This document shows, in pieces, positions 24,785-31,373 of a stretch of 35,241 bases of DNA (positions are counted from its first letter, which is position 1; each line of letters opens with the position of its first letter). The stretch covers positions 1-35,241 of the forward strand of contig JAGAMN010000047.1 of NCBI GenBank assembly GCA_017624715.1, written 5' to 3'. The DNA comes from Oscillospiraceae bacterium. GTDB taxonomy: Bacteria; Bacillota; Clostridia; Oscillospirales; Oscillospiraceae. The position numbers and the translations under genes were made by a program. Below the pieces are notes generated by a model that saw only the letters and a list, made by a program, of their open reading frames with translations, did not search any database and was not told the DNA's origin.

Positions 24785-25831
24785 TTAAAATTCTAAACCG
24801 CAGGAGGCAAATGCAGCCTCCAGACTCTCCCAAGTCGATTGCAGCAAGCTAACCTTGTCGCCAGCCTGATCGGCACGGCGCTGCTCCAGCTCGCCGGGAT
24901 AGTAAATCTCACTGATACCCTCAGCCTTTTTTGCGTTCTTGAACTGCTCGATCATGGTCTCCACAGAATGGACATAATCGCCCAGATCCATCATCTTGGA
25001 AATGTCCATAGCCATAAACAGGTGGCCGGTATTGCCGCAGTGGCCGGGGATCTCATTCCAGGAGTTGATCTCGTGGGTCAATGCCGCGCCGGACATAATG
25101 CCAGCCATGCATTCGACCATAACGGACAGGCCATAGCCCTTGTGCGCACCAAAGGGCAGCAGCACGCCGCCGTCCAAGTACTCATCCGGCACATTGGTAG
25201 GATTGCCGTTTTTGTCCAGCACGCAACCGGGATCCAGAAGCTTGCCCATGGATTTGAGCACCCGAATCTTGCCGTCAGCCACAGCGCTCATAGCCACATC
25301 CATCATCAGCGTGCCGTACTTACCTGCCGGCACGGCATAGGCAAAGGGGTTGTTGCCGATGGTAGCCTCACAGCTTCCGGTTACTGCCATGATGGGATTG
25401 CCGGTGCTCATAACCATGCCGATCATGCCCTCTTTGGCGATCATATCCGCATAGACACCTTCTGCGCCGTTGTGATGGCTTTGCCGCAGATTTACGATAG
25501 CAATGCCGTGTTCCTTAGCAAGCTTAATGACCAACTCCGTTGCCTTGCAGCTGGCAGGAATGCCCAGACCACCGTTGCCGCTGGCGCGGACCCAACCGCC
25601 GAATTGCTGATCCACCGTAAATTCCGCATCCGGCAAAATACCGCCGGACTGCAGGCAGCGCACATACCGCTCCACGCGCATAACGCCATGGGAAGCAACG
25701 CCCCACTGGTCGGCCTTGATCAGGGTATCCGCCACCATCCGGGCATCTTCCAAACTGACACCCAGCTTTTGGAACAATGCCAGCAGCTTATCTGTCAATT
25801 CCTGCCGGCTAATTTGCTTCATTTCGCTCAT
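24785..25831 (-). CDS. Ldh_2-family NAD(P)-dependent 2-hydroxyacid dehydrogenase
   Basis: A 348-residue member of the malate/L-lactate/ureidoglycolate/sulfolactate dehydrogenase family, a fold distinct from classical LDH. Conserved segments are ASHGVMRVERYV (about 46-57), QSHHNGAEGVYA (about 119-130, with the likely catalytic His), TGNPIMAVTGS, NNPFAYAVP and PFGAHKGYGLSV. The exact 2-oxoacid is not predictable. The ATG follows GGAGGG. The gene is transcribed away from a divergent FCD-type GntR regulator with palindromes in the shared 181-base region, so it is probably induced by the regulator's ligand, likely a hydroxyacid (inference). Confidence 0.9.
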   Translation of the reverse strand: MSEMKQISRQELTDKLLALFQKLGVSLEDARMVADTLIKADQWGVASHGVMRVERYVRCLQSGGILPDAEFTVDQQFGGWVRASGNGGLGIPASCKATELVIKLAKEHGIAIVNLRQSHHNGAEGVYADMIAKEGMIGMVMSTGNPIMAVTGSCEATIGNNPFAYAVPAGKYGTLMMDVAMSAVADGKIRVLKSMGKLLDPGCVLDKNGNPTNVPDEYLDGGVLLPFGAHKGYGLSVMVECMAGIMSGAALTHEINSWNEIPGHCGNTGHLFMAMDISKMMDLGDYVHSVETMIEQFKNAKKAEGISEIYYPGELEQRRADQAGDKVSLLQSTWESLEAAFASCGLEF

Positions 25832-25861
25832 AAGAGTCCCTCCATATCATCAGATGACTCT

Positions 25862-25889
25862 ATTATACTACGAAAAAACACGTTCGCAA
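25862..25889 (-). promoter_or_regulatory. Promoter of the Ldh_2 gene
   Basis: On the minus strand TTGCGA, a 16-base spacer and TATAAT. The palindrome at 25895-25907 lies just upstream of its -35. Confidence 0.65.
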
Positions 25890-25894
25890 GTTGT

Positions 25895-25907
25895 ATTGTT
25901 GAACAAT
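25895..25907. promoter_or_regulatory. Candidate GntR operator 1
   Basis: A perfect palindrome ATTGTT-G-AACAAT, itself inside a wider TTGTA...TACAA pair (25891-25914). It is placed between the divergent promoters, next to the dehydrogenase -35. Confidence 0.5.
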
Positions 25908-25948
25908 CCTACAATATTCTTTTTGTGATTTTTGCCGGAAATATACAA

Positions 25949-25983
25949 ACCACTTGCAAAACGCCCCCTGTAAGTGGTAAAAT
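25949..25983 (+). promoter_or_regulatory. gntR promoter overlapped by an inverted repeat
   Basis: The promoter is TTGCAA, an 18-base spacer and TAAAAT. The inverted repeat ACCACTTGCA / TGTAAGTGGT (9 of 10 pairs, 25949-25978) covers the -35 and reaches the -10, so a bound protein would block transcription. This fits autorepression by the regulator (inference). Confidence 0.5.
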
Positions 25984-26012
25984 ATCGAAAATAAGACGAT
26001 AGAGGTGCGCCC

Positions 26013-26672
26013 ATGAACTCCGTGCAACTGAATTTGATCTCCGCTGTGGACGCAGTCTGCGCAGCTTTGGAAAACGATATACTGAATTTGCATTTTGCCC
26101 CCGGTGCAAAAATCACGGAAAGCGTACTGGCGGAGCGTTACGGTGTCAGCCGTAATACGCTCCGGGAAGCAGTCGCCCATCTGATTGCTCAGGGTTATCT
26201 TACAAAAATTGCCAATAAGGGCGTTTATGTCCGTCAATTCACCTCTGCAGACGCCCAGGATATCTTCCATCTGCGGGCATTGCTGGAATTGGAGGCAGTA
26301 AACAAGATTGCCGCATCCGGTATTTTTCCCGCCTTCCTTTCAGAAGTCTTGCAACAGCTGGAATCCTTTGACCGGGTTACCCAATGGGATGATTATGTTC
26401 GCCTGGACATCCAATTCCATACCGGTCTGGTTGCCGCTGCCAACAGCCCCAGGCTGTCGCGGTTGTATGACACCATCCTGAACGAGGTCAAGCTCTGCAT
26501 TTATCAGACCCGTAACTATGTGACCATCCCTGCCGGTACCGATGCCTCCCACAGACAGATTTTGGATGCTCTGTATGCCCGGGAATATGATGCTGCCGCC
26601 AATCTTTTACGGCAGCACATCGAGCAAGTCATTACCCGCTACTGCAACGGCCTGGAAGCCATGAAAAAATAA
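26013..26672 (+). CDS. GntR-family transcriptional regulator, FadR/FCD subfamily
   Basis: A 219-residue repressor-type protein. The winged helix-turn-helix is at about 12-75, with ITESVLAERYGVSRNTLREAV and the wing GYLTKIANKGVYV. The C-terminal FCD domain has the metal/ligand residues D132, H136, H180 and H202, as is usual for regulators of organic acid metabolism. The ATG follows GAGGTG. It is divergent from the Ldh_2 dehydrogenase and most likely controls it. A terminator follows about 50 bases downstream. Confidence 0.9.
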   Translation: MNSVQLNLISAVDAVCAALENDILNLHFAPGAKITESVLAERYGVSRNTLREAVAHLIAQGYLTKIANKGVYVRQFTSADAQDIFHLRALLELEAVNKIAASGIFPAFLSEVLQQLESFDRVTQWDDYVRLDIQFHTGLVAAANSPRLSRLYDTILNEVKLCIYQTRNYVTIPAGTDASHRQILDALYAREYDAAANLLRQHIEQVITRYCNGLEAMKK

Positions 26673-26721
26673 AAAAGCTAGGCTTTAGGGCGATGTCCTT
26701 AACGGGTAACTGCATAAAACT

Positions 26722-26752
26722 ACTGGCAGGTTGCTATCACCTGCCAGTTTTC
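26722..26752 (+). terminator. Intrinsic terminator downstream of gntR
   Basis: A perfect 10-bp stem ACTGGCAGGT / ACCTGCCAGT with loop TGCTATC-like, followed by TTTC. Confidence 0.8.
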
Positions 26753-26856
26753 ATATGTATGTGGGTTTGTACGACTTCCCGCTCTTTGCATTCGGTGAAC
26801 AGCCGGATGCTCTACTTGCCACAAGCAAAGCATATGAGTGTAAATATCAATCATCC

Positions 26857-26913
26857 CAAAGGCTCCCTTGTGTAAAGGGAGCTGTCACGCCAACAGCGTG
26901 ACTGAGGGATTGT
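26857..26913 (+). repeat. Half-element repeat (family C), left copy
   Basis: Two hairpins in a row, CTCCCTT/AAGGGAG and GTCACGC/GCGTGAC, then TGAGGGATTGT. Its architecture equals one half of the family A elements. Confidence 0.75.
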
Positions 26914-26939
26914 CATTGCAAAACTTACTCTGCTATGAT
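26910..26939 (+). promoter_or_regulatory. Promoter of the AT-rich cassette genes
   Basis: TTGTCA, an 18-base spacer and TATGAT with a TGC extension. The -35 begins at the inner edge of the left repeat, so the repeat appears to contribute part of the promoter. Confidence 0.55.
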
Positions 26940-26987
26940 AATATGTTGTAAAATAGATTATAAACTTTAATTACTAGAGGTGTCACA

Positions 26988-27341
26988 ATGTATCATTCTT
27001 ATGTTATGGGGGTCGATGACTCAATAAGGGAATTAACGGTGGAAGGGTTTGAAATTAAAAATGATGGTAACAACTATATGGTTGCCTTTCCCAAAGAAAA
27101 ATCTTCTGTCTGGGAAGCATTTATATCGGCTCATCTTGAATTGGGTTACTGGAATGAATACTTAACTGAATACGGAGTCGTATTTCTTTTTCACCTTGAA
27201 GATGGAATAAAGCGGTATGAAGTATATGATTTCAATAACAACGAAGTCCTTTCCTTGTGTGAGAAATTGTGCGAATGCAAATTTGAATCTCTCAAGCATA
27301 TGTTGACAGGAAACCACTACTATAGAGAAATAATCGGATAA
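26988..27341 (+). CDS. Unknown protein, 117 residues, AT-rich
   Basis: I do not recognise this protein. It starts MYHSYVMGVDDS, is rich in aromatic and acidic residues (GYWNEYLTEYGVVFLF), has no signal peptide or membrane segment, and is probably a small soluble protein. Codons are strongly A/T-ending (AAA, GAA, TTT), unlike the GC-ending codons of genes on both sides, which suggests transfer. The ribosome binding site GAGGTG precedes the ATG. The YjbR-like gene follows after 7 bases, so the two form an operon inside the repeat-bounded cassette. Confidence 0.75.
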   Translation: MYHSYVMGVDDSIRELTVEGFEIKNDGNNYMVAFPKEKSSVWEAFISAHLELGYWNEYLTEYGVVFLFHLEDGIKRYEVYDFNNNEVLSLCEKLCECKFESLKHMLTGNHYYREIIG

Positions 27342-27348
27342 TAGGATT

Positions 27349-27714
27349 ATGAGAGCAGAAGATATTAAAGAATATTGCTTAAGTAAGCATAAGGCATATG
27401 AAACACTCCCATTTGGTGAAGTTCCCATATGCTACAAGTTAAATGGTAAAATATTCGCACAACTCTATCCATATGAAAGGGATTACAAAATTACACTTAA
27501 GTGTACCGCCGATGTGGGAGATTTTTATCGACAGATATACCCTAACAAAGTAGTTCGGGGATATCATTGTCCGCCAGCACAGCAGCCATATTGGAATACT
27601 ATCTATTTAAAAGATTTTCCGGATGCTGAGCTTTTGCATATGATAGATCTTGCTTATGAAACTGTGCTTCATAGCTTTAGCAAGAAAGTACAAGCAGAGA
27701 TTATGTTAGATTGA
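27349..27714 (+). CDS. MmcQ/YjbR-family protein
   Basis: A 121-residue protein with the family pattern YCLSKHKAYETLPFGE at the N terminus, a central KINGKIFAQL-like strand (CYKLNGKIFAQLY) and the C-terminal region NTIYLKDFPDAELLHMIDLAYE. The family has a CyaY-like double-wing fold and is often called DNA-binding, but its role is not established. AT-rich codon use matches the preceding gene and differs from the rest of the window. It probably moves and is expressed together with its neighbour. The stop is 41 bases before the right-hand inverted repeat. Confidence 0.85.
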   Translation: MRAEDIKEYCLSKHKAYETLPFGEVPICYKLNGKIFAQLYPYERDYKITLKCTADVGDFYRQIYPNKVVRGYHCPPAQQPYWNTIYLKDFPDAELLHMIDLAYETVLHSFSKKVQAEIMLD

Positions 27715-27755
27715 TAACTACAAATTCCCTTTTTCTATATCGACGCTGCTGTAAA

Positions 27756-27809
27756 ACAATCCCTCAGTCAGCTTCGCTGACAGCTCCCTTTACACAAGGG
27801 AGCCTTTCG
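27756..27809 (-). repeat. Half-element repeat (family C), right copy, inverted
   Basis: The reverse complement matches the left copy except in the second hairpin, whose arms have changed to GTCAGC/GCTGAC. The stem is retained despite sequence change, which suggests that the structure matters. Confidence 0.75.
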
Positions 27810-27832
27810 CCCTCCTGTCGCTGTATAAAAGA

Positions 27833-27872
27833 AATGCCTGCTCAACACCCACTGAGTGTCTGTGCAGGCATT
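27833..27872 (-). terminator. Intrinsic terminator downstream of dapF
   Basis: A 9-bp stem AATGCCTGC / GCAGGCATT with an inner ACAC/GTGT pairing. On the minus strand it is followed by TCTTTTAT. It lies about 22 bases after the dapF stop. Confidence 0.8.
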
Positions 27873-27894
27873 CATTTTTACCTTGTGCTTTTTC

Positions 27895-28671
27895 TTATAC
27901 TTCCATGATCTTTACAACTTCAGTAGGGCCTTCCAGGAACAGCTTATCTACCTTGCCCTCCCGGCCCATCACCGTCACAGCCAGGTCACCGCCCCGGTTT
28001 TTCACCGTCAGATAGCCCCCAGGGAGCTTGCCATCTGCCCACAGTGCAACGGCCACGCTGCCGCTGCCGGTGCCGCAGGCCAGGGTGTAATCCTCTACGC
28101 CCCGTTCAAAAGTCAAAATCCGCACGGTTGTTTCATCCAACCAGCCATAGAGATTGGCATTTGCTCCCTTGGGGAAAGCCGGATCGAATCGCAGCGCCCT
28201 GGCCATTTCCCAGAGCGCCGGGCCTTGTTCCCAGGTAAGGCCGGGTATTTCCTTTACCGCGTGAGGAACGCCAGGGTCGCCCAACTCCACATAGGCCGCA
28301 TCTTCTTTCCGATGCAAATCCACAATACTTGGTTTGTTCAGCTGCACCTTATACTGATTTTCGTTCAGCCGCCAACCGGGGACCAGGCCGGCATCGGTCT
28401 GCACCACCATTTCCTCTCCGGCGATGCCGTTGTCATAGGCGAACCGGCAGATGCACCGGGCTCCGTTGCCGCACATCTCGCCCCGGGAACCGTCGGAATT
28501 GTAAAAGTGAAGCCGGAAATCCGCCACATCAGAATAATCAACAGCCATAAAGCCGTCAGCGCCGGTGAGCTTACAATACTCCACCGCCATGGATTTCAAA
28601 TTCAACTCCAGGCCACGGGCATCGATCACCATGAAATCATTACCCGCGCCATTCATATACCAAACTTTCAT
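27895..28671 (-). CDS. dapF: Diaminopimelate epimerase
   Basis: Converts LL-DAP to meso-DAP for lysine and peptidoglycan. The 258-residue protein has the two catalytic cysteines C67 (MCGNGARC) and C199 (LACGTGSG), and the N-terminal MNGAGNDF signature. The ATG at 28671 has AGGAG 4-5 bases upstream; a longer in-frame reading back through dapB to 28788 is rejected. It is the last gene of the minus-strand operon DUF2461-dapA-dapB-dapF, with a 10-base gap from dapB. Confidence 0.96.
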   Translation of the reverse strand: MKVWYMNGAGNDFMVIDARGLELNLKSMAVEYCKLTGADGFMAVDYSDVADFRLHFYNSDGSRGEMCGNGARCICRFAYDNGIAGEEMVVQTDAGLVPGWRLNENQYKVQLNKPSIVDLHRKEDAAYVELGDPGVPHAVKEIPGLTWEQGPALWEMARALRFDPAFPKGANANLYGWLDETTVRILTFERGVEDYTLACGTGSGSVAVALWADGKLPGGYLTVKNRGGDLAVTVMGREGKVDKLFLEGPTEVVKIMEV

Positions 28672-28681
28672 TATTCTCCTC

Positions 28682-29401
28682 TTATCCCAGCAGGTCATCC
28701 ATGTTGTAGAAGCCCACAGCCTTGCCTTCCATAAACCGGGCGGCATCCACCGCACCTTCGGCAAGCATAGCCCGGTTACCGGCTTCATGCCGCAGGGTCA
28801 GGGTCTGGCTGGGGGTGCAGATATGCACCTCGTGGATACCCACCACATTGCCCATCCGCAGAGAAGCGATGCCGATCTCATTTTGTTTGCGCTTGCCTTC
28901 CCCTGCCCGACCGCAGGCCTCTACAGCCTCAGGGCGAACCTCACGAATGGCGTTAAACAGCATGTGGGCCGTACCGCTGGGAGCATCCACCTTCCGGTTG
29001 TGATGTACTTCCACGATCTCGATATCCGCATCGGGAAAACAAGCGGCAGCCTGCCGTGCCAAGCGGCACAGCACCGCAATGCCCAGGCTCATATTGCCGG
29101 AGAAGAACACCGGCAGTTCCTTGGCTGCTTGGTAGATCAGTTCTTTCTCCTCGGGGGTGTGTCCGGTCGTGCCGATCACCAGGGCGCAGCCCTGCTTTTT
29201 ACCGTAGGCAATCACCTCTGCCACCGCGCTGTGGTGGGAAAAGTCGATGATCACATCGGCCTTCACATTGCCCAACTCGGCAAAGGTCTTGGGTACGCCG
29301 TTTTCACCGTCGATGCTGACACGGCCCACCACTTCATCGCCTAAAATTCCGCAAATCAGTTTACCCATAGCGCCGTTGGCGCCACAAATAATCGCTCTCA
29401 T
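28682..29401 (-). CDS. dapB: 4-hydroxy-tetrahydrodipicolinate reductase
   Basis: NAD(P)H-dependent second step of the DAP pathway. The 239-residue protein has the dinucleotide motif CGANGAMGK at 6-14, IDFSHHSAV, the IGTTGHT segment, and the active site EVHHNRKVDAPSGTA with H133, H134 and K137. The length is slightly below the usual 250-270. It overlaps the dapA stop by 4 bases, so translation is probably coupled. Confidence 0.95.
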   Translation of the reverse strand: MRAIICGANGAMGKLICGILGDEVVGRVSIDGENGVPKTFAELGNVKADVIIDFSHHSAVAEVIAYGKKQGCALVIGTTGHTPEEKELIYQAAKELPVFFSGNMSLGIAVLCRLARQAAACFPDADIEIVEVHHNRKVDAPSGTAHMLFNAIREVRPEAVEACGRAGEGKRKQNEIGIASLRMGNVVGIHEVHICTPSQTLTLRHEAGNRAMLAEGAVDAARFMEGKAVGFYNMDDLLG

Positions 29402-30288
29402 ACGTCGATTCCCTGCTTTCTCATCTCTTCATACAGCTTTGCCCGAGTCGCGTCTTCCATCCGGGACAAGGGCATTCTCACATTTTCTTCACCGAAGCCC
29501 ATGGCCGCCACCGCAGCCTTGGCAGGAATGGGGTTGACTTCGCTAAAGAGTGCCTTGATCAGCGGCAGCATTTCGCACTGCAGCGCAGCGGCTTTTTCGT
29601 AATCACCGGCCAGGGCTGCATCGGTCATTTCCACAGCCTTGGCAGGAACCACATTGGACAGCACGCTGATAGCGCCCTTGCCGCCCATTGCCATAATGGG
29701 CACATTCAAAGCATCCTCGCCGGAGTAGATGTCGATCTTATCGCCGCACAGGGCAGCCAGCTCCACCACCTGGGCCATATTGCCGGCGGCTTCCTTGATG
29801 CCAACGATATTGGGGTGCTCCGCCAGCTTGGCTACCGTCTGGGGCAGCAGATTGCAGCCTGTACGACCAGGCACATTATAAACGATCACCGGCACGGTGG
29901 AAGCATCCGCCACCGCCGTATAGTGGGCGATCAAGCCGTTCTGGGTCGCTTTGTTATAGTAAGGGGTCACGACCAAAATCGCATCAGCGCCAACCTCACA
30001 GGCATTCTTTGTGTACTCCAGCACATGGAGGGTATTGTTCGTACCGGCACCCGCAATGACCGGAACCCGACCGGCAACCCGCTCCACTGTAAAACGGATC
30101 ACTTCCTTCTGCTCCCAAGGCTCCAAAGTAGCACTTTCGCCGGTGGTACCAACTGCCACAATGGCATTGATGCCGTTTTCGATCTGAAACTCGATGAACC
30201 GGCCCAGGGCTTCATAATCCACAGATTTATCCGCCTTCATGGGGGTAACGATGGCGGTAGCCATTCCCTTAAAAATCGTCTTTTTCAT
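29398..30288 (-). CDS. dapA: 4-hydroxy-tetrahydrodipicolinate synthase
   Basis: Condenses pyruvate with aspartate semialdehyde, the first committed DAP/lysine step. The 296-residue barrel has GTTGES at 47-52, the YNVPGRTG segment (Y137) and the Schiff-base lysine K165 in VGIKEAAGN. The ribosome binding site AAAAGGAG is upstream of the ATG. Spacing to the upstream DUF2461 gene is 14 bases. dapA-dapB are fused by a 4-base overlap. Confidence 0.96.
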   Translation of the reverse strand: MKKTIFKGMATAIVTPMKADKSVDYEALGRFIEFQIENGINAIVAVGTTGESATLEPWEQKEVIRFTVERVAGRVPVIAGAGTNNTLHVLEYTKNACEVGADAILVVTPYYNKATQNGLIAHYTAVADASTVPVIVYNVPGRTGCNLLPQTVAKLAEHPNIVGIKEAAGNMAQVVELAALCGDKIDIYSGEDALNVPIMAMGGKGAISVLSNVVPAKAVEMTDAALAGDYEKAAALQCEMLPLIKALFSEVNPIPAKAAVAAMGFGEENVRMPLSRMEDATRAKLYEEMRKQGIDV

Positions 30289-30302
30289 AGGCGTTCTCCT
30301 TT

Positions 30303-30950
30303 TCAGACCTTAAATTTGTTAAAGTAATCGTACAGCGGTATCAGCTGATCAAAAAATCCGCTGACTCTGCTTGCCAGCTCCGGTGTAAAGGTATTCGGTC
30401 CAAAATCCTCATGACGGATACAGCCGATGGCCTTTTTCCAGGCGAAGAACCGCTCTAAGCGGGAATCGTCGGTTTTTTCCGGGCGCTTATAATTCTCCGC
30501 TGTGATGGTCATGCCCGTGTCCTTTTCCACTTTTTCAATCATTTTCAAAAAGGGTTCCGGTCTTGCGGCAATATCCCGATGGAATTCCTTCAGTACCGCC
30601 ACCCGGGGCTGCCAGATAAAGAAACCGTAATCCACGCCCTCAGGATTGATCTCAAAAAACAGGCAGGGATTCTCTGCCCACCACTCCACATCCTGCCGGA
30701 TACAGATCCAAAGGCTCTCCTTGTAAGGCAGCGGATGGTGCATCCGGGCATCCCGGTAAATGCGGCTGACCTTCAGCAGCTCACCGGGCTTGTCCACAAA
30801 GGGCTGAAACAGCGCCGCACCCAAAGCCTTCATGGGCTCATACAGCTCTTTGACATATTGCTTTTTGTTCTGCATAAACCATTCCCGGTTGTTATTCAGC
30901 CGGATTCCCCACAGAAAATCTACCGTTTCCGGGGTGAAGCCCTGGAACAT
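30303..30950 (-). CDS. DUF2461 family protein
   Basis: A 215-residue protein with the family's N-terminal pattern FTPETVDFLWGIRLNNNREWF, a central KVSRIYRDARMHHPLPYKESLW and the C-terminal RHEDFGPNTFTPEL. The biochemical function of DUF2461 is not known to me. It is probably cytosolic, with no signal or membrane segment. It is the promoter-proximal gene of the dap operon, but this linkage may only be positional. Upstream GGCGGTG serves as a weak ribosome binding site. Confidence 0.85.
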   Translation of the reverse strand: MFQGFTPETVDFLWGIRLNNNREWFMQNKKQYVKELYEPMKALGAALFQPFVDKPGELLKVSRIYRDARMHHPLPYKESLWICIRQDVEWWAENPCLFFEINPEGVDYGFFIWQPRVAVLKEFHRDIAARPEPFLKMIEKVEKDTGMTITAENYKRPEKTDDSRLERFFAWKKAIGCIRHEDFGPNTFTPELASRVSGFFDQLIPLYDYFNKFKV

Positions 30951-30989
30951 ATTGTCACCGCCCTTTCGTGCACATTTCGATACACTTAT

Positions 30990-31018
30990 ATCATAACCAA
31001 TTTTCCGTCATTTTGCAA
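30990..31018 (-). promoter_or_regulatory. Promoter of the DUF2461-dapABF operon
   Basis: On the minus strand TTGCAA, a 17-base spacer and TATGAT, 40 bases upstream of the ATG. No lysine riboswitch is present; the leader is too short. Confidence 0.78.
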
Positions 31019-31086
31019 CTAAAATCTATACTCCTGCCGGGCTGGCGTATTTCTGTAAAAATATCTGTTTTTTGTCAAAAAAGAGG

Positions 31087-31123
31087 TTGACATTTTCGAA
31101 AAAGAGTGGTACACTCTCTTTCG
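31087..31123 (+). promoter_or_regulatory. Second promoter with a palindrome over its -10
   Basis: TTGACA (31087), a 17-base spacer and TACACT (31110). The inverted repeat CGAAA-A-AGAGTG / CACTCT-C-TTTCG (31097-31123, one mismatch, GTA centre) covers the spacer and -10. It could be a repressor operator or a 5' hairpin. No gene starts within the next 90 bases; CCGG...CCGG with an inner GCAGA/TCTGC stem then TTTTTATT (about 31161-31197) might end a short RNA. Confidence 0.5.
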
Positions 31124-31209
31124 GTACGGATTTATCGAATTAATTTTGTGCAACTTCCGGTGCAGAAGAAGAATGTCTGCCCAATCCCGGTTTTTATTAC
31201 CGTTTATTC

Positions 31210-31238
31210 TTGACAAAAAGTAGGAGTTGCGTTACAAT
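31210..31238 (+). promoter_or_regulatory. Promoter of the ZTP-riboswitch operon
   Basis: TTGACA, a 17-base spacer and TACAAT. Transcription would begin around 31245, exactly at the start of the aptamer. Confidence 0.85.
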
Positions 31239-31245
31239 AAGAAAG

Positions 31246-31316
31246 GCATCACACGACTGACGGTTACGCGGAGCACTGCGGGGGAATGTGATGTTATAGT
31301 AGCCGACCGTCTGGGC
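31246..31316 (+). promoter_or_regulatory. ZTP riboswitch (pfl motif)
   Basis: Helix P1 is CAUCACA / UGUGAUG (7 bp). Inside are CGACUGACGG, a CGC/GCG stem and GGGGGA. The conserved 3' domain AGCCGACCGUCUGGGC follows after a short linker. GACGG and CCGUC form the pseudoknot. These are the conserved parts of the ZTP aptamer, and the downstream fhs-fchA-folD genes are its classical targets. ZTP binding, a sign of 10-formyl-THF shortage, should switch the operon on. Confidence 0.9.
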
Positions 31317-31348
31317 AATTCGATTCCGCAGAATCGGGTTGCTTTTTT
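31315..31348 (+). terminator. Riboswitch expression-platform terminator
   Basis: Stem GCAATTCGATTC / GAATCGGGTTGC (12 pairs, two GU), loop CGCA, then TTTTTT. Its first bases are the last bases of the aptamer's CUGGGC, so ligand-bound aptamer and terminator compete, as is usual for ZTP switches. Confidence 0.87.
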
Positions 31349-31373
31349 CATTTTTACCCCAAGGAGCACTGCT

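Larger units (their letters stand above)
26857..27809. mobile_element. Putative repeat-bounded mobile cassette (about 950 bases)
   Basis: Two near-identical structured repeats in inverted orientation (26857-26913 and 27756-27809) enclose two AT-rich genes. Outer ends share AAAGGCTCCCTTGTGTAAAGG and inner ends share GACTGAGGGATTGT. The layout is that of a family A element, two inverted halves, with the short spacer replaced by genes. No transposase is inside and no clear target-site duplication was found, so movement in trans is inference. Confidence 0.5.

Noticed and set aside
26755-26901. Short plus-strand reading frame (48 residues, MYVGLYDFPLF...) between the gntR terminator and the left repeat
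   Set aside because: No ribosome binding site, starts at the terminator and ends inside the repeat; at most a gene remnant.
30960-31019. Lysine riboswitch upstream of the dap operon
   Set aside because: The leader between the promoter and the first gene is only about 35 bases, far too short.
31019-31216. Minus-strand 65-residue reading frame in the region before the ZTP switch
   Set aside because: It overlaps two strong plus-strand promoters and has no ribosome binding site.
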